A stretch of 8,661 nt of DNA from an uncultured Porphyromonadaceae bacterium (GCA_947178245.1 CAMWXO010000056.1:1-8661); one strand, 5' to 3'. Counted from the first letter of the stretch, positions 1-6,953 are shown. The notes: generated by a model not told the origin, from the sequence alone. Made by a program: numbers and translations.

Positions 1-382
1 AGCCAAGATAGCACGCCTCATCCAGAAAGATCTCAGCGAGATTTTCCGCCGCCAGACTGCGGCGATGGGCAATGTGCTCGTTTCAGTAAGCGGAGTGAAA
101 GTATCTCCCGACCTATCGGTAGCGAAAGCATATCTCAGCATCTTCCCGCCCGAGCGCTCGGCCGAGATTCTCGCCAACATCAAGGCCCAGAGCAAGACGG
201 TGCGCTATGAGCTCGCCCAGTCGGTGAAGCAGGTGCTCCGCAAATGCCCCGACCTGAGTTTCTTCCTCGATGACTCGCTCGACTATGCCGAGAACATCGA
301 CAGGCTTCTCGCCTCCGACCCCATCCTGGGCACCGCCGACGACTATGTAGACCCCGACGATCTGAAGAAAGCCAGAAATTGA
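1..382 (+). CDS. rbfA: Ribosome-binding factor A, 5' end cut by the window
   Basis: RbfA is a small KH-fold protein that binds the 30S subunit and helps mature the 5' end of 16S rRNA. The reading frame is open from base 2, so the gene starts outside the window. The frame gives 126 residues, beginning AKIARLIQKDLSEIF, the family's first helix. The core follows (VLVSVSGVKVSPDLSVAKAY, then a YLSIFP strand) and ends with the DDSLDYAENIDRLL signature. Probably fewer than ten N-terminal residues are missing. After that signature come about 23 further residues rich in Asp (ADDYVDPDDLKK), longer than the Bacteroides RbfA I remember. The stop TGA overlaps the TTG start of the next gene by 4 bp, so the two are probably co-transcribed and translationally coupled. 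An internal ATG at 65 is not the start, because conserved sequence lies upstream of it. Confidence 0.93.
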   Translation, partial: AKIARLIQKDLSEIFRRQTAAMGNVLVSVSGVKVSPDLSVAKAYLSIFPPERSAEILANIKAQSKTVRYELAQSVKQVLRKCPDLSFFLDDSLDYAENIDRLLASDPILGTADDYVDPDDLKKARN

Positions 383-1614
383 AATCCACATCACTGCTGA
401 TCGCGCTGCGGTATCTTTTCGGAAAGAAATCGCACAGCGCTGTAAACGCTATCGCTTACGTTTCGGTGGCGGGGGTCGCCGTGGCCACCGCCGCCGTGGT
501 GTGCGTGCTGTCGGTGTTCAACGGATTCCAGTCGGTGCTTGCCGGCAGGCTCGACCAGATGTCGCCCGACCTGATGGTGACACCCCGGCAGGGAAAGACC
601 ATACCCGACGGCGACTCGCTCGCCGTCGAGCTCGGGAAGGTGAAGGGAGTGGCCGTGGCCACACCGACGCTGACCGACAACGCCCTGGGCTTCTATGCCG
701 GCCGCGAGACTCCCGTGACGCTCAAGGGAATAATACCGCAGGAATATGCCCGCGTCACCAACCTCGACTCTCTCCGCATCGGCGGAGGAGAAGGGCTCGG
801 CGCACTCGTCGCCGACGGAGAGCAGACGTCGGGATGCGTCTCGATAGGCGCGGCCTACAAGCTCGGACTCTTCGAACTCGGCGCTCCCCTAATGGTGTTC
901 GCCCCAAAGAGGCTCGGACGGTTTAACCCGGCCAATCCGGCGGCGGCATTCGTGATGGATTCACTCTATGTGGCCGACATATTCCAGTCGCTGCAGGAGG
1001 CTTACGACGAAAACACCATATTCACCGACATTTCTTTCGTGCGCGACCTGCTTCTCTACGACAGCGAGGCCACCGCCATCGAGATAAAGACGGCTCCCGG
1101 AGCCGACATAGGCGCGGTGCTTGACGCAGTGGCCCGGAAAGCGGGCTCGAAATACATAGTCAAAGACCGCCTGATGCAGCAGGAGATAAACTTCCGCATG
1201 GTGAAGATAGAGAAGTGGATGACTTTCCTTCTTCTTTTCTTCATACTCGTGATCGCATCATTCAACATCATCTCCACGCTCTCGATACTGGTGCTCGAGA
1301 AGCAAGACAATCTGCAGACGCTGGCGGCCATCGGGATGTCGCGCCCGCGCATAGCCTCAGTGTTCAGATGGGAGAGCCTGCTCGTAAGCGCCATCGGCGG
1401 CGCGGCCGGCCTTCTGCTCGGCTCGGCGCTCTGCCTGCTGCAGCAGCATTTCGGCTTCATCACCATAGCCAACGGAAGCGTCGACGGCTCCGACCTCCCC
1501 TACCCCGTGGAGCTTCAGGCCTCAGACATCCTCATCACCCTCGTGCCGCTCGCGGCAATAGCCTGCGTCTGCGCCGCAATAGCGGGCTCGTTTGCCAAAT
1601 CAAGAATTAAATAA
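379..1614 (+). CDS. LolC/LolE-family ABC transporter permease (FtsX/MacB-PCD fold)
   Basis: This is a 411-aa inner-membrane permease of the lipoprotein-releasing (LolCDE) type, which passes outer-membrane lipoproteins to the periplasmic carrier LolA. Layout: one membrane helix at about residues 22-49, a large periplasmic domain at about 50-278 (MacB-PCD-like), then three helices at about 281-306, 333-355 and 383-403, the standard FtsX topology. The cytoplasmic loop EKQDNLQTLAAIGMSRPRI (307-325) is the coupling-helix motif of LolC/E proteins. The length matches the family (about 400-415). The start is TTG at 379 inside the rbfA stop (TTGA). No in-frame ATG occurs before residue 61, which would remove helix 1, so TTG is well supported. 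No LolD ATPase is adjacent, so the partner must be encoded elsewhere. LolC and LolE cannot be told apart here, so no symbol is given. Confidence 0.9.
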   Translation: MKSTSLLIALRYLFGKKSHSAVNAIAYVSVAGVAVATAAVVCVLSVFNGFQSVLAGRLDQMSPDLMVTPRQGKTIPDGDSLAVELGKVKGVAVATPTLTDNALGFYAGRETPVTLKGIIPQEYARVTNLDSLRIGGGEGLGALVADGEQTSGCVSIGAAYKLGLFELGAPLMVFAPKRLGRFNPANPAAAFVMDSLYVADIFQSLQEAYDENTIFTDISFVRDLLLYDSEATAIEIKTAPGADIGAVLDAVARKAGSKYIVKDRLMQQEINFRMVKIEKWMTFLLLFFILVIASFNIISTLSILVLEKQDNLQTLAAIGMSRPRIASVFRWESLLVSAIGGAAGLLLGSALCLLQQHFGFITIANGSVDGSDLPYPVELQASDILITLVPLAAIACVCAAIAGSFAKSRIK

Positions 1615-1759
1615 CCATTTGCTACTTTTTTTTGCTCCTTTTGTTGGAAAATTGCATTTTTTATCTTAACTTTGCAATGTCAAGAACTCCAAAGGAGCAG
1701 AATAGTATATCCTGCCCCTGCAATCAACCTAAGAAACCACAGAAAAGACATCTAAAATC
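1615..1759. other. Intergenic region between the permease and the Lrp-type gene
   Basis: This 145 bp stretch is much more AT-rich than the flanking genes. It carries a run of eight T (1626-1633) and a Bacteroidetes-type promoter (1644-1674). About 80 bases of untranslated leader then precede the next ATG. A weak imperfect stem (GGAGCAG near 1693-1699 with CTGCCCC near 1712-1718) lies in that leader. I see no tRNA, small ORF or strong terminator. Confidence 0.6.
1644..1674 (+). promoter_or_regulatory. Bacteroidetes sigma-ABfr-type promoter
   Basis: TAACTTTG at 1667-1674 matches the TAnnTTTG -7 element of Bacteroidetes. TTG at 1644-1646, with a second TTTTG at 1639-1643, fits the -33 element with a 20 bp spacer. 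Transcription would begin near 1680, giving a leader of about 80 nt for the Lrp-type gene. As the only clear promoter on this strand, it probably drives the 1760-6016 cluster. The elements are seen directly; their activity is inferred. Confidence 0.7.
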
Positions 1760-2233
1760 ATGGAAAAGGTCGACAATCTGGATAGAAAGATCCTAAACAT
1801 CATCATGAACAACGCCCGCACGCCATCGAAAGACGTTGCCATCGTATGCGGCGTATCCCGTGCCGCCATCCATCAGCGCATCCAGCGCCTCATAGAGATG
1901 GGAGTCATCATCGGATCAGGCTATGACGTAGACCCAAAAAAGCTTGGCTACAACACCTGCACCTACGTGGGAGTGAAGCTTGAGAAAGGATCCATGTACC
2001 GCGGTGTGGTGGCCGACCTGGAAAATATCCCCGAGGTAGTGGAATGCCACTTCACCACAGGCCCCTACTCAATGCTGATGAAAGTGTTCGCACGCGACAA
2101 CCAGCACCTGATGGAACTGCTCAACGACCGCATCCAGCACATAAAGGGAGTGACCGAGACAGAAACTCTCATCTCACTCGAGCAGTCGATGAACCGACAG
2201 ATCAAACTTGACACCACACCTGATGGAAAATAA
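1760..2233 (+). CDS. Lrp/AsnC-family transcriptional regulator
   Basis: This is a 157-aa DNA-binding regulator with the usual two-part structure. An N-terminal winged helix-turn-helix spans residues 5-52 (LDRKILNIIMNNARTPSKDVA, then GVSRAAIHQRIQRLIEMGVI as recognition helix and wing lead-in). A C-terminal RAM/ligand-binding alpha-beta sandwich spans about 66-142 (TYVGVKLEKG, VVECHFTTGPYSMLMKVFA, GVTETETLISLE). Such proteins form dimers to octamers and often sense amino acids; the effector cannot be told from sequence. Length and domains are complete. The ATG at 1760 is well placed, with the helix-turn-helix starting a few residues later. A promoter and about 80 nt leader precede it, which would allow autoregulation (inferred). 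Its last 11 bp overlap the start of the YfhO-family gene, suggesting co-expression. Confidence 0.92.
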   Translation: MEKVDNLDRKILNIIMNNARTPSKDVAIVCGVSRAAIHQRIQRLIEMGVIIGSGYDVDPKKLGYNTCTYVGVKLEKGSMYRGVVADLENIPEVVECHFTTGPYSMLMKVFARDNQHLMELLNDRIQHIKGVTETETLISLEQSMNRQIKLDTTPDGK

Positions 2234-4682
2234 AAAGACCACGATCATCTGCATAGTGGCGGCTCTGCTTATGGCAGTTGTCGCCTTTATGTTTTTCTTC
2301 CCCGACGCGATGGAGGGGAGGGTGCTACAGCAGCACGATATTCAGCAGGGACTCGCCAACGGACACGAAGGACAGGTATTCAATGAGACCACCGGCGAGA
2401 CCACACGCTGGACCAACTCCCTCTTCGGAGGCATGCCCAACTTCCAGATCTCGCCCTCATATCCGGCCAACGACCTGCTGACGTGGATTCAGAGCGTCTA
2501 TATGCTCGGGCTCCCGTCGCCCGCCAATCTTCTCTTCGGCATGATGCTCGGCTTCTATATAATGTGTCTATGCCTCGGGCTGAGATGGAGCGAGTCGCTG
2601 TTCGCTTCGCTGGCTTGGGGCTTCTCTTCTTACTTCATCATCATAATCGGAGCCGGACATATCTGGAAATTCCTGACACTCTGCTACATACCGCCGACGA
2701 TAGGAGGCATGGTGCTCGTGTATCGCGGCAGGCGCCTGGCCGGAGCTACAATCACAGCCCTCTTCGCCGCCCTGCAGCTCATGAGCAACCACCCGCAGAT
2801 GTCTTACTATTTCATGATAGTGATGCTTGCCATCGCTCTCGCATGGCTATGGATCTCCATTCGAGATAAGGCTGTGGGAAAATGGGCCGTGAGCACCCTC
2901 GTAGTGGCACTGGCCGGCATCATAGGAGTGGCAGCCAACGCTCCGAGCCTCTACAACTCTCTTGAATACAGCAAAGAGACAGTGCGCGGACGTGCCACCG
3001 ACATCCCTGCGGAAGGCTCCGCCGACACCTCGGCCGGAATGAGCCGGGAGGCTATCACCGCGTGGAGCTACGGCATCGGCGAGACATGGTCGCTGCTTAT
3101 CCCTAATGTGAAAGGGGGCGCCACCCTGAAGCCCGTAGCCGGCGAAAACCGGCTGCTTCCAGTCACAGAGACCGACATGGGCGCCGACCGATATCTGAGG
3201 CCCGAGGAGGTGCAGTTTGCCAACCAGTTCTCTCAATATTTCGGCGACCAGCCCATGACCAACGGCCCCGTATATGTAGGAGCGTTCGTGCTTCTGCTCG
3301 CCATCCTGGGCATGTTTGTGGTGGAAGGCAAGTGGGAGACGCCGCTCAAATGGGCCCTGTTCATATCGTCGGTCATAGCCATCTTCCTGAGCTGGGGCCA
3401 TAATTTCAGCGCCCTGACCGACTTCATGATCGACCACTTCCCCGGCTACAACAAGTTCCGCACGCCGAGTTCAATACTTGTGGTGGTGGAATTCTGCATT
3501 CCGCTTCTCGCAGCGCTCTGCGTGCGCAAGATAGTCACCACCGAGGGCTTCATGGAGAAGAACAAATGGACTGTGATCTGCGTCATGGGCGGAGGCGCCC
3601 TGATATGCTTGCTCGGATGGCTCACACCCTCCATCTTCGGAGACCCATATTCTGCAAACGAGACCGAGTATCTGCGTGAAGCCGGAGTCTTCTCCAATCC
3701 GGCCTATTCCAACGTGATGCAGGCCATCTCGGCCGGACGTCTGGGGCTCGTCTCGTCTGACTCGCTCCGCTCGCTGCTCTTCATCATAATGGGCTCTGCC
3801 CTCCTCCTGCTCTGGGACAAGAAGGTGATCAAGAACGCCACGGTGCTCGTGTGCGGCATGGCTGTGGTGGCGCTTATCGACCTATTCTCTGTAGACAAGC
3901 GCTACGTGGACAGCGACAATTTCCTGACGGCGGAGAGCGACGAGGCAGCCTTCGTAGCCACACCCGCCGACCTCGCCATACTCCGCGACACCACCAACTA
4001 CAGGGTGTTTGACATCCCGGGCTTCTCCTCCGCCCGAAGCAGTTATTTCCACAAGACCATCGGCGGATACCACGCCGCCAAGCTGACACGCTACAACGAC
4101 CTGATCGAGCACCAGATAAGGCAGAACAACCCTTACGCGCTCAATATGCTCAACGCCAAGTATTTCCTTTCAGACGACTCATATCAGGAAAATCCCGACG
4201 CCTTCGGCAACGCGTGGATAGCCGACACCATCCGCTACGTAGCAGGCCCCAAAGAGGAAATGGACGCCCTAACCGGAATGACGAGCAAGCGCACCGCAGT
4301 GGCCGACAAAAAGATGGCCGATGTCATAGGCTCTCCGATACCGATGCAGCCGGGCGATACCATCTACGAGACGTCATACGCACCCAACCGTCTCACCTAC
4401 AAGGCACACCTGGCAAAGGGCGGCGTGGCCCTCTTCTCGGAAATATATTTCCCATGGGGCTGGAAGGCCACCGTCAATGGCAAGGAGAGTCAGATAGGCC
4501 GGGCTAATTACGTGCTCCGCGCCATGCGGCTTCCGGCCGGCGACTCAGTGATAGAGATGACTTTCGAGCCGGAATCAGTGAAGCAGGCCAATACACTCGC
4601 CCTCGTGGCGGTGATATTGATCTATCTGCTCGCGGCGGCCACATTGGCGAGCGCGGCCCTCACATTCAGGAAAAAGAAATGA
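2223..4682 (+). CDS. YfhO-family multispanning membrane protein (possible GT-C glycosyltransferase)
   Basis: This is an 819-aa integral membrane protein. By eye there are about 14 membrane helices: residues 7-26, several between 100 and 240, others at about 351-367, 376-392, 415-436, 449-468, 517-531 and 538-556, and a final one at 791-815. External regions lie at about 27-99, 241-350 and 557-790. Family-like motifs include QHD (37-39) and WTNSLFGGMPNFQ (63-75) in the first loop, SNHPQMSYYF (188-197), YNKFRTPSS (409-417), and the C-terminal FPWGWKATVNGK (743-754). In Bacillus subtilis, YfhO takes part in glycosylating lipoteichoic acid and the family resembles GT-C glycosyltransferases; Bacteroidales have no teichoic acid, so the substrate here is unknown. 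D39 is a candidate catalytic acid (inference). I chose ATG at 2223; a TTG at 2208 would add only five residues. The stop overlaps the next gene as ATGA. Confidence 0.88.
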   Translation: MENKKTTIICIVAALLMAVVAFMFFFPDAMEGRVLQQHDIQQGLANGHEGQVFNETTGETTRWTNSLFGGMPNFQISPSYPANDLLTWIQSVYMLGLPSPANLLFGMMLGFYIMCLCLGLRWSESLFASLAWGFSSYFIIIIGAGHIWKFLTLCYIPPTIGGMVLVYRGRRLAGATITALFAALQLMSNHPQMSYYFMIVMLAIALAWLWISIRDKAVGKWAVSTLVVALAGIIGVAANAPSLYNSLEYSKETVRGRATDIPAEGSADTSAGMSREAITAWSYGIGETWSLLIPNVKGGATLKPVAGENRLLPVTETDMGADRYLRPEEVQFANQFSQYFGDQPMTNGPVYVGAFVLLLAILGMFVVEGKWETPLKWALFISSVIAIFLSWGHNFSALTDFMIDHFPGYNKFRTPSSILVVVEFCIPLLAALCVRKIVTTEGFMEKNKWTVICVMGGGALICLLGWLTPSIFGDPYSANETEYLREAGVFSNPAYSNVMQAISAGRLGLVSSDSLRSLLFIIMGSALLLLWDKKVIKNATVLVCGMAVVALIDLFSVDKRYVDSDNFLTAESDEAAFVATPADLAILRDTTNYRVFDIPGFSSARSSYFHKTIGGYHAAKLTRYNDLIEHQIRQNNPYALNMLNAKYFLSDDSYQENPDAFGNAWIADTIRYVAGPKEEMDALTGMTSKRTAVADKKMADVIGSPIPMQPGDTIYETSYAPNRLTYKAHLAKGGVALFSEIYFPWGWKATVNGKESQIGRANYVLRAMRLPAGDSVIEMTFEPESVKQANTLALVAVILIYLLAAATLASAALTFRKKK

Positions 4683-5104
4683 GCCCGTTCTCGATCATCG
4701 ACCGATGGCGCCATACAAGAGGGTATGGCGTGCATTCGCCGCTGGCCTACCGGATAGTGAAGGAATGCATCAGGCCCGATGCCGCCTACGGATACTATTC
4801 CGACGACATCATCGACCATGAGCTCCACGATCATCCCCGTGCGCGCAGGCAGGCGCGGCTTCTCGTCAGGCTTGCCGCGCAGCTGCCTTCAGACAGCATC
4901 CTGGCCATCGGAACCGACCCGCTGCTCGCCGAAGTAGCCGGGCTGCTCCCCGACACCCGGGCCGAGCATCCTACGGTGGTGGTGGATTTCGGAAGTTCCG
5001 GCGCCGAGATGCCCGCCGACCCCTCGCTTATCCTGAAAGGCCGCTCATATACCATATATATATGGCGCGAGGGAATGCAGCCCATAAGCTACACCCTGCT
5101 CTGA
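4679..5104 (+). CDS. Hypothetical protein, shortened SAM-methyltransferase-like
   Basis: This is a 141-aa protein whose function I do not know. Its N-terminus (RWRHTRGYGVHSPLAYRIV, residues 9-27) resembles the GxGVHSPFAF opening of a Bacteroidetes group annotated as class I SAM-dependent methyltransferases. Then come a basic helical stretch (DHPRARRQARLLVRLAAQL, 51-69), SILAIGTDPLLAEVAGLLP (73-91), which resembles the first strand and glycine loop of a Rossmann methyltransferase, TVVVDFG (99-105), and a short strand-rich end. Full-length relatives as I recall them exceed 200 aa, so the core appears contracted and cofactor binding is doubtful. The ATG lies in the YfhO-family stop (ATGA) and xerD starts 3 bp after its stop, so it is embedded in the operon and probably expressed. 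There is no sign of a frameshift. Confidence 0.75.
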   Translation: MSPFSIIDRWRHTRGYGVHSPLAYRIVKECIRPDAAYGYYSDDIIDHELHDHPRARRQARLLVRLAAQLPSDSILAIGTDPLLAEVAGLLPDTRAEHPTVVVDFGSSGAEMPADPSLILKGRSYTIYIWREGMQPISYTLL

Positions 5105-5107
5105 ATC

Positions 5108-6016
5108 ATGGATGAGATGCGCGACCGCCTGAGAGCCTACGAGTCATATCTCGCGCTGGAGCGAGGTATGGCGGCCAATACGGTCGAGGCATACGTCTCC
5201 GACGTAAACACCCTGATCGGTTATCTCGAAGACAACGGGCAGACCGATATCGGAGTCACCGAGCCCGACCTGCACGGCTTCCTCTGCACACTGCGCGAGA
5301 TGGGGATAGGCCCGCGCAGCCAGGCCCGCATGCTCTCGGGGATACGCAGCTATTTCAAATATCTGAAACTCATCTCGGCGGTGGAGACAGATCCCACCGA
5401 GCTTCTTGAGTCGCCCAAATTGGGCAGACATCTGCCCGAAGTCCTCTCCACCGAGGAGATAGACCGTATGATAGCCCGGCTGCCCGAGGAGAAAGAGGAA
5501 TCGCTGCGCAACCACGCTATAATCGAGATGCTTTATGGCAGCGGTCTGCGTGTCTCCGAACTTACCGACGCACGCCTTTCCCGCCTCAGTTTCGACGACG
5601 GATGCCTGATAGTGGAAGGCAAGGGGAGCAAGCAGCGCATTGTGCCGGTCTCCCCTCTCGCGCTCGACCTTATACGCGAATATCTGCCAAAGCGGCGAGA
5701 GCTCAATATCAAACAGGATGCACAGGACGTGATCTTTCTCAACCGCCGCGGAGGGCGACTCTCGCGCGTCATGGTGTTCTACATCATAAAGGAACTCGCC
5801 GACCTTGCAGGAATCACGAAGCGCGTCTCGCCCCATACGATGAGGCATTCCTTCGCCACTCATCTTCTCGAAGGAGGGGCATCGCTAAGGGTGATTCAGG
5901 AACTACTCGGACATGAATCGCTCGAGACCACCCAGATCTACGTGCATCTCGACCGCTCACGTCTGCGCCGGGAACTCCTCACCCACCATCCCCACTATCG
6001 TAACAATAATGCATAA
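5108..6016 (+). CDS. xerD: XerD-type site-specific tyrosine recombinase
   Basis: This 302-aa tyrosine recombinase should resolve chromosome dimers at dif sites together with a XerC partner and FtsK. The N-terminal SAM-like core-binding domain covers about residues 1-90 (YESYLALERGMAANTVEAY, then the GIRSYFKYL helix); the catalytic domain covers about 108-295. All catalytic residues are visible: R148 in GSGLRVSEL, K172 in EGKGSKQR, H243 and R246 in SPHTMRHSFATHLL, H269 in LLGHES, and nucleophile Y278 in TTQIYVHL. Positions nearly match E. coli XerD (R148, K172, H244, R247, H270, Y279), so it looks like a housekeeping enzyme rather than a mobile-element integrase. XerC is not fully excluded. 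The ATG at 5108 lies 3 bp after the previous stop. The last codons (NNNA, stop) lie inside an AT-rich 7-bp repeat. Confidence 0.92.
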   Translation: MDEMRDRLRAYESYLALERGMAANTVEAYVSDVNTLIGYLEDNGQTDIGVTEPDLHGFLCTLREMGIGPRSQARMLSGIRSYFKYLKLISAVETDPTELLESPKLGRHLPEVLSTEEIDRMIARLPEEKEESLRNHAIIEMLYGSGLRVSELTDARLSRLSFDDGCLIVEGKGSKQRIVPVSPLALDLIREYLPKRRELNIKQDAQDVIFLNRRGGRLSRVMVFYIIKELADLAGITKRVSPHTMRHSFATHLLEGGASLRVIQELLGHESLETTQIYVHLDRSRLRRELLTHHPHYRNNNA

Positions 6017-6047
6017 TTCATAATGAATAATTTGCGTTATTAATGTA
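6007..6047. repeat. AT-rich 7-bp tandem repeat (TAATNNN) at the end of xerD
   Basis: Four heptamers run in tandem: TAATGCA (6007-6013), TAATTCA (6014-6020), TAATGAA (6021-6027) and TAATTTG (6028-6034). After six bases, TAATGTA follows (6041-6047). The array begins inside the last xerD codons and supplies its TAA stop. It also contains a dyad, ATTCAT and ATGAAT (6016-6021 and 6023-6028), separated by one base. It fills most of the gap before the next gene. Function is unknown. Confidence 0.6.
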
Positions 6048-6063
6048 TTACAATACGAATTTT

Positions 6064-6501
6064 ATGGCTGATAATTATCTTGAGCGGAGAATGGAGGATT
6101 TCCTGAAAGGGAAATCAAACGCGAAGCGGAGCAAGCCGGCTCCGCCGCCACCCCGCTGCGTGGTCGTGGCGGGAGGCACCGAGGGAGAGGGCTACGACAC
6201 GGCGGTCTCGTTCAGGAAACAGGGCTGGCGGGTTGCGGTATTCGGAGCCGGAAGCGAGGCCGGACGCAAGATGGCCTACGAACATGGCGTGAGGTATCAT
6301 AATGTCGATATCAGCGACCCTGCAGCCCTTGCGAAGGAAACGGAATCACTGCTCAGAGTATGGAGAAACATCCACACTGTGGCAGGCAGCGAGCAGGCAT
6401 GCCGAATCATGACAGACGCCATCAGCCGATGGCGCTCATCTCTGCCGATACCCGACACAAGAATCACGGAAACAATAATACTAAACACGGATAACAAATG
6501 A
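6064..6501 (+). CDS. Half-length Rossmann/SDR-like NAD(P)-binding protein
   Basis: This is a 145-aa protein of unproven function. Residues 1-17 (MADNYLERRMEDFLKGK) form a charged helix, followed by a basic, proline-rich linker (KRSKPAPPPPR, 21-31). Then comes one nucleotide-binding half: VVVAGGTEGEGYDTA (33-47), a version of the short-chain dehydrogenase TGxxxGxG loop; strand WRVAVF (55-60); and VDISDPAAL (81-89), matching the D-V/I-(S/T)-D adenine-contact motif. The SDR NAG motif, catalytic Ser and YxxxK are absent, so oxidoreductase activity is unlikely. The frame is open with normal codon use, so it does not look recently broken. An upstream ATG at 6043 would add seven residues (MYYNTNF); 6064 is preferred because MADNYLExRM resembles small Bacteroidales proteins I recall. 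The stop overlaps the bcp start (ATGA), indicating coupling to the peroxiredoxin. Confidence 0.75.
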   Translation: MADNYLERRMEDFLKGKSNAKRSKPAPPPPRCVVVAGGTEGEGYDTAVSFRKQGWRVAVFGAGSEAGRKMAYEHGVRYHNVDISDPAALAKETESLLRVWRNIHTVAGSEQACRIMTDAISRWRSSLPIPDTRITETIILNTDNK

Positions 6502-6953
6502 ATATCGGAGACAAATTTCCCGACATCCTCGGAGTGGATGCCGAAGGCAAAGAAGTGAAACTCAGCGACAACCCCGGAAAGAAGACAGTGCTTTATTTCT
6601 ATCCCAAGGACAACACCCCCGGCTGCTCAGCCGAGGCATGTAGCCTTAACGACGGCCTCGATGAGCTGGCGGCCAAAGGCTATCAGGTGATAGGAGTGAG
6701 CAAGGACTCAGCCGCAAGCCATCAGAAATTCGCGGATAAATTCGGCCTGAAATTTCCGCTTGTGGCAGACACCGACACATCGCTCTGCCAGCTGGCCGGA
6801 GTATGGCAGAAAAAGAAAATGGCGGGACGCGAATACATGGGTATCGTCCGCACCACTTTCCTGCTCTCGCCCGACGGCACCGTTGAGCAGATCATCTCCA
6901 AGGTAAACACCAAAGCCGCCGCCAACCAGATACTGGGGGTAATTGAGAATTGA
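6498..6953 (+). CDS. bcp: Thioredoxin-dependent thiol peroxidase, Bcp/PrxQ peroxiredoxin
   Basis: This 151-aa cytoplasmic peroxiredoxin of the Bcp/PrxQ group reduces hydrogen peroxide and organic hydroperoxides, using thioredoxin as donor. The thioredoxin-fold active site is intact: YFYPKDNTPGCSAEACSLND (residues 33-52), with T40, the peroxidatic C43 and a likely resolving C48 five residues later (C45/C50 in E. coli Bcp). R118 in VRTTFLL is the conserved arginine. GVSKDSAASHQKFADKFGLKFPLVAD (66-91) is also typical. The length fits the family. The ATG at 6498 overlaps the upstream SDR-like stop by 4 bp, so the pair is probably co-translated. The final residues I-E-N and the stop are encoded by the first units of a 7-bp tandem repeat. 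A terminator-like hairpin lies 57 bp past the stop, inside the convergent gene. Confidence 0.95.
   Translation: MNIGDKFPDILGVDAEGKEVKLSDNPGKKTVLYFYPKDNTPGCSAEACSLNDGLDELAAKGYQVIGVSKDSAASHQKFADKFGLKFPLVADTDTSLCQLAGVWQKKKMAGREYMGIVRTTFLLSPDGTVEQIISKVNTKAAANQILGVIEN

Noticed and set aside
501..926. A 141-aa Arg-rich open frame on the plus strand
   Set aside because: It is an out-of-frame reading of the LolC/E-type permease; the very high Arg content is typical of a shadow in GC-rich coding DNA.
1435..1446. 12-bp palindrome CTGCTGCAGCAG
   Set aside because: It encodes L-L-Q-Q with common codons inside a membrane-protein gene and is readily explained by codon use.
1597..1633. Terminator after the permease (CAAAT/ATTTG stem followed by eight T)
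   Set aside because: The stem is only 5 bp, AT-rich, with a 16-base loop, and three bases lie between it and the T-run; too weak to call.
2208..2222. TTG at 2208 as the start of the YfhO-family gene
   Set aside because: It adds only MTPHL before an ATG followed by a charged start and the first membrane helix; the ATG at 2223 is the more usual choice.
2847..3437. A 196-aa open frame on the minus strand
   Set aside because: It is a shadow of the YfhO-family gene, rich in His, Gly and Arg with no domain signature.
5144..5863. A 239-aa open frame on the minus strand
   Set aside because: It lies wholly within xerD, whose catalytic residues are all present on the plus strand. The antisense frame has no recognisable motif and is a by-product of codon bias.
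5108..6016. xerD as a mobile-element or phage integrase
   Set aside because: It sits within a tight housekeeping cluster, matches E. coli XerD spacing of catalytic residues, and no attachment site, tRNA or phage gene is nearby.
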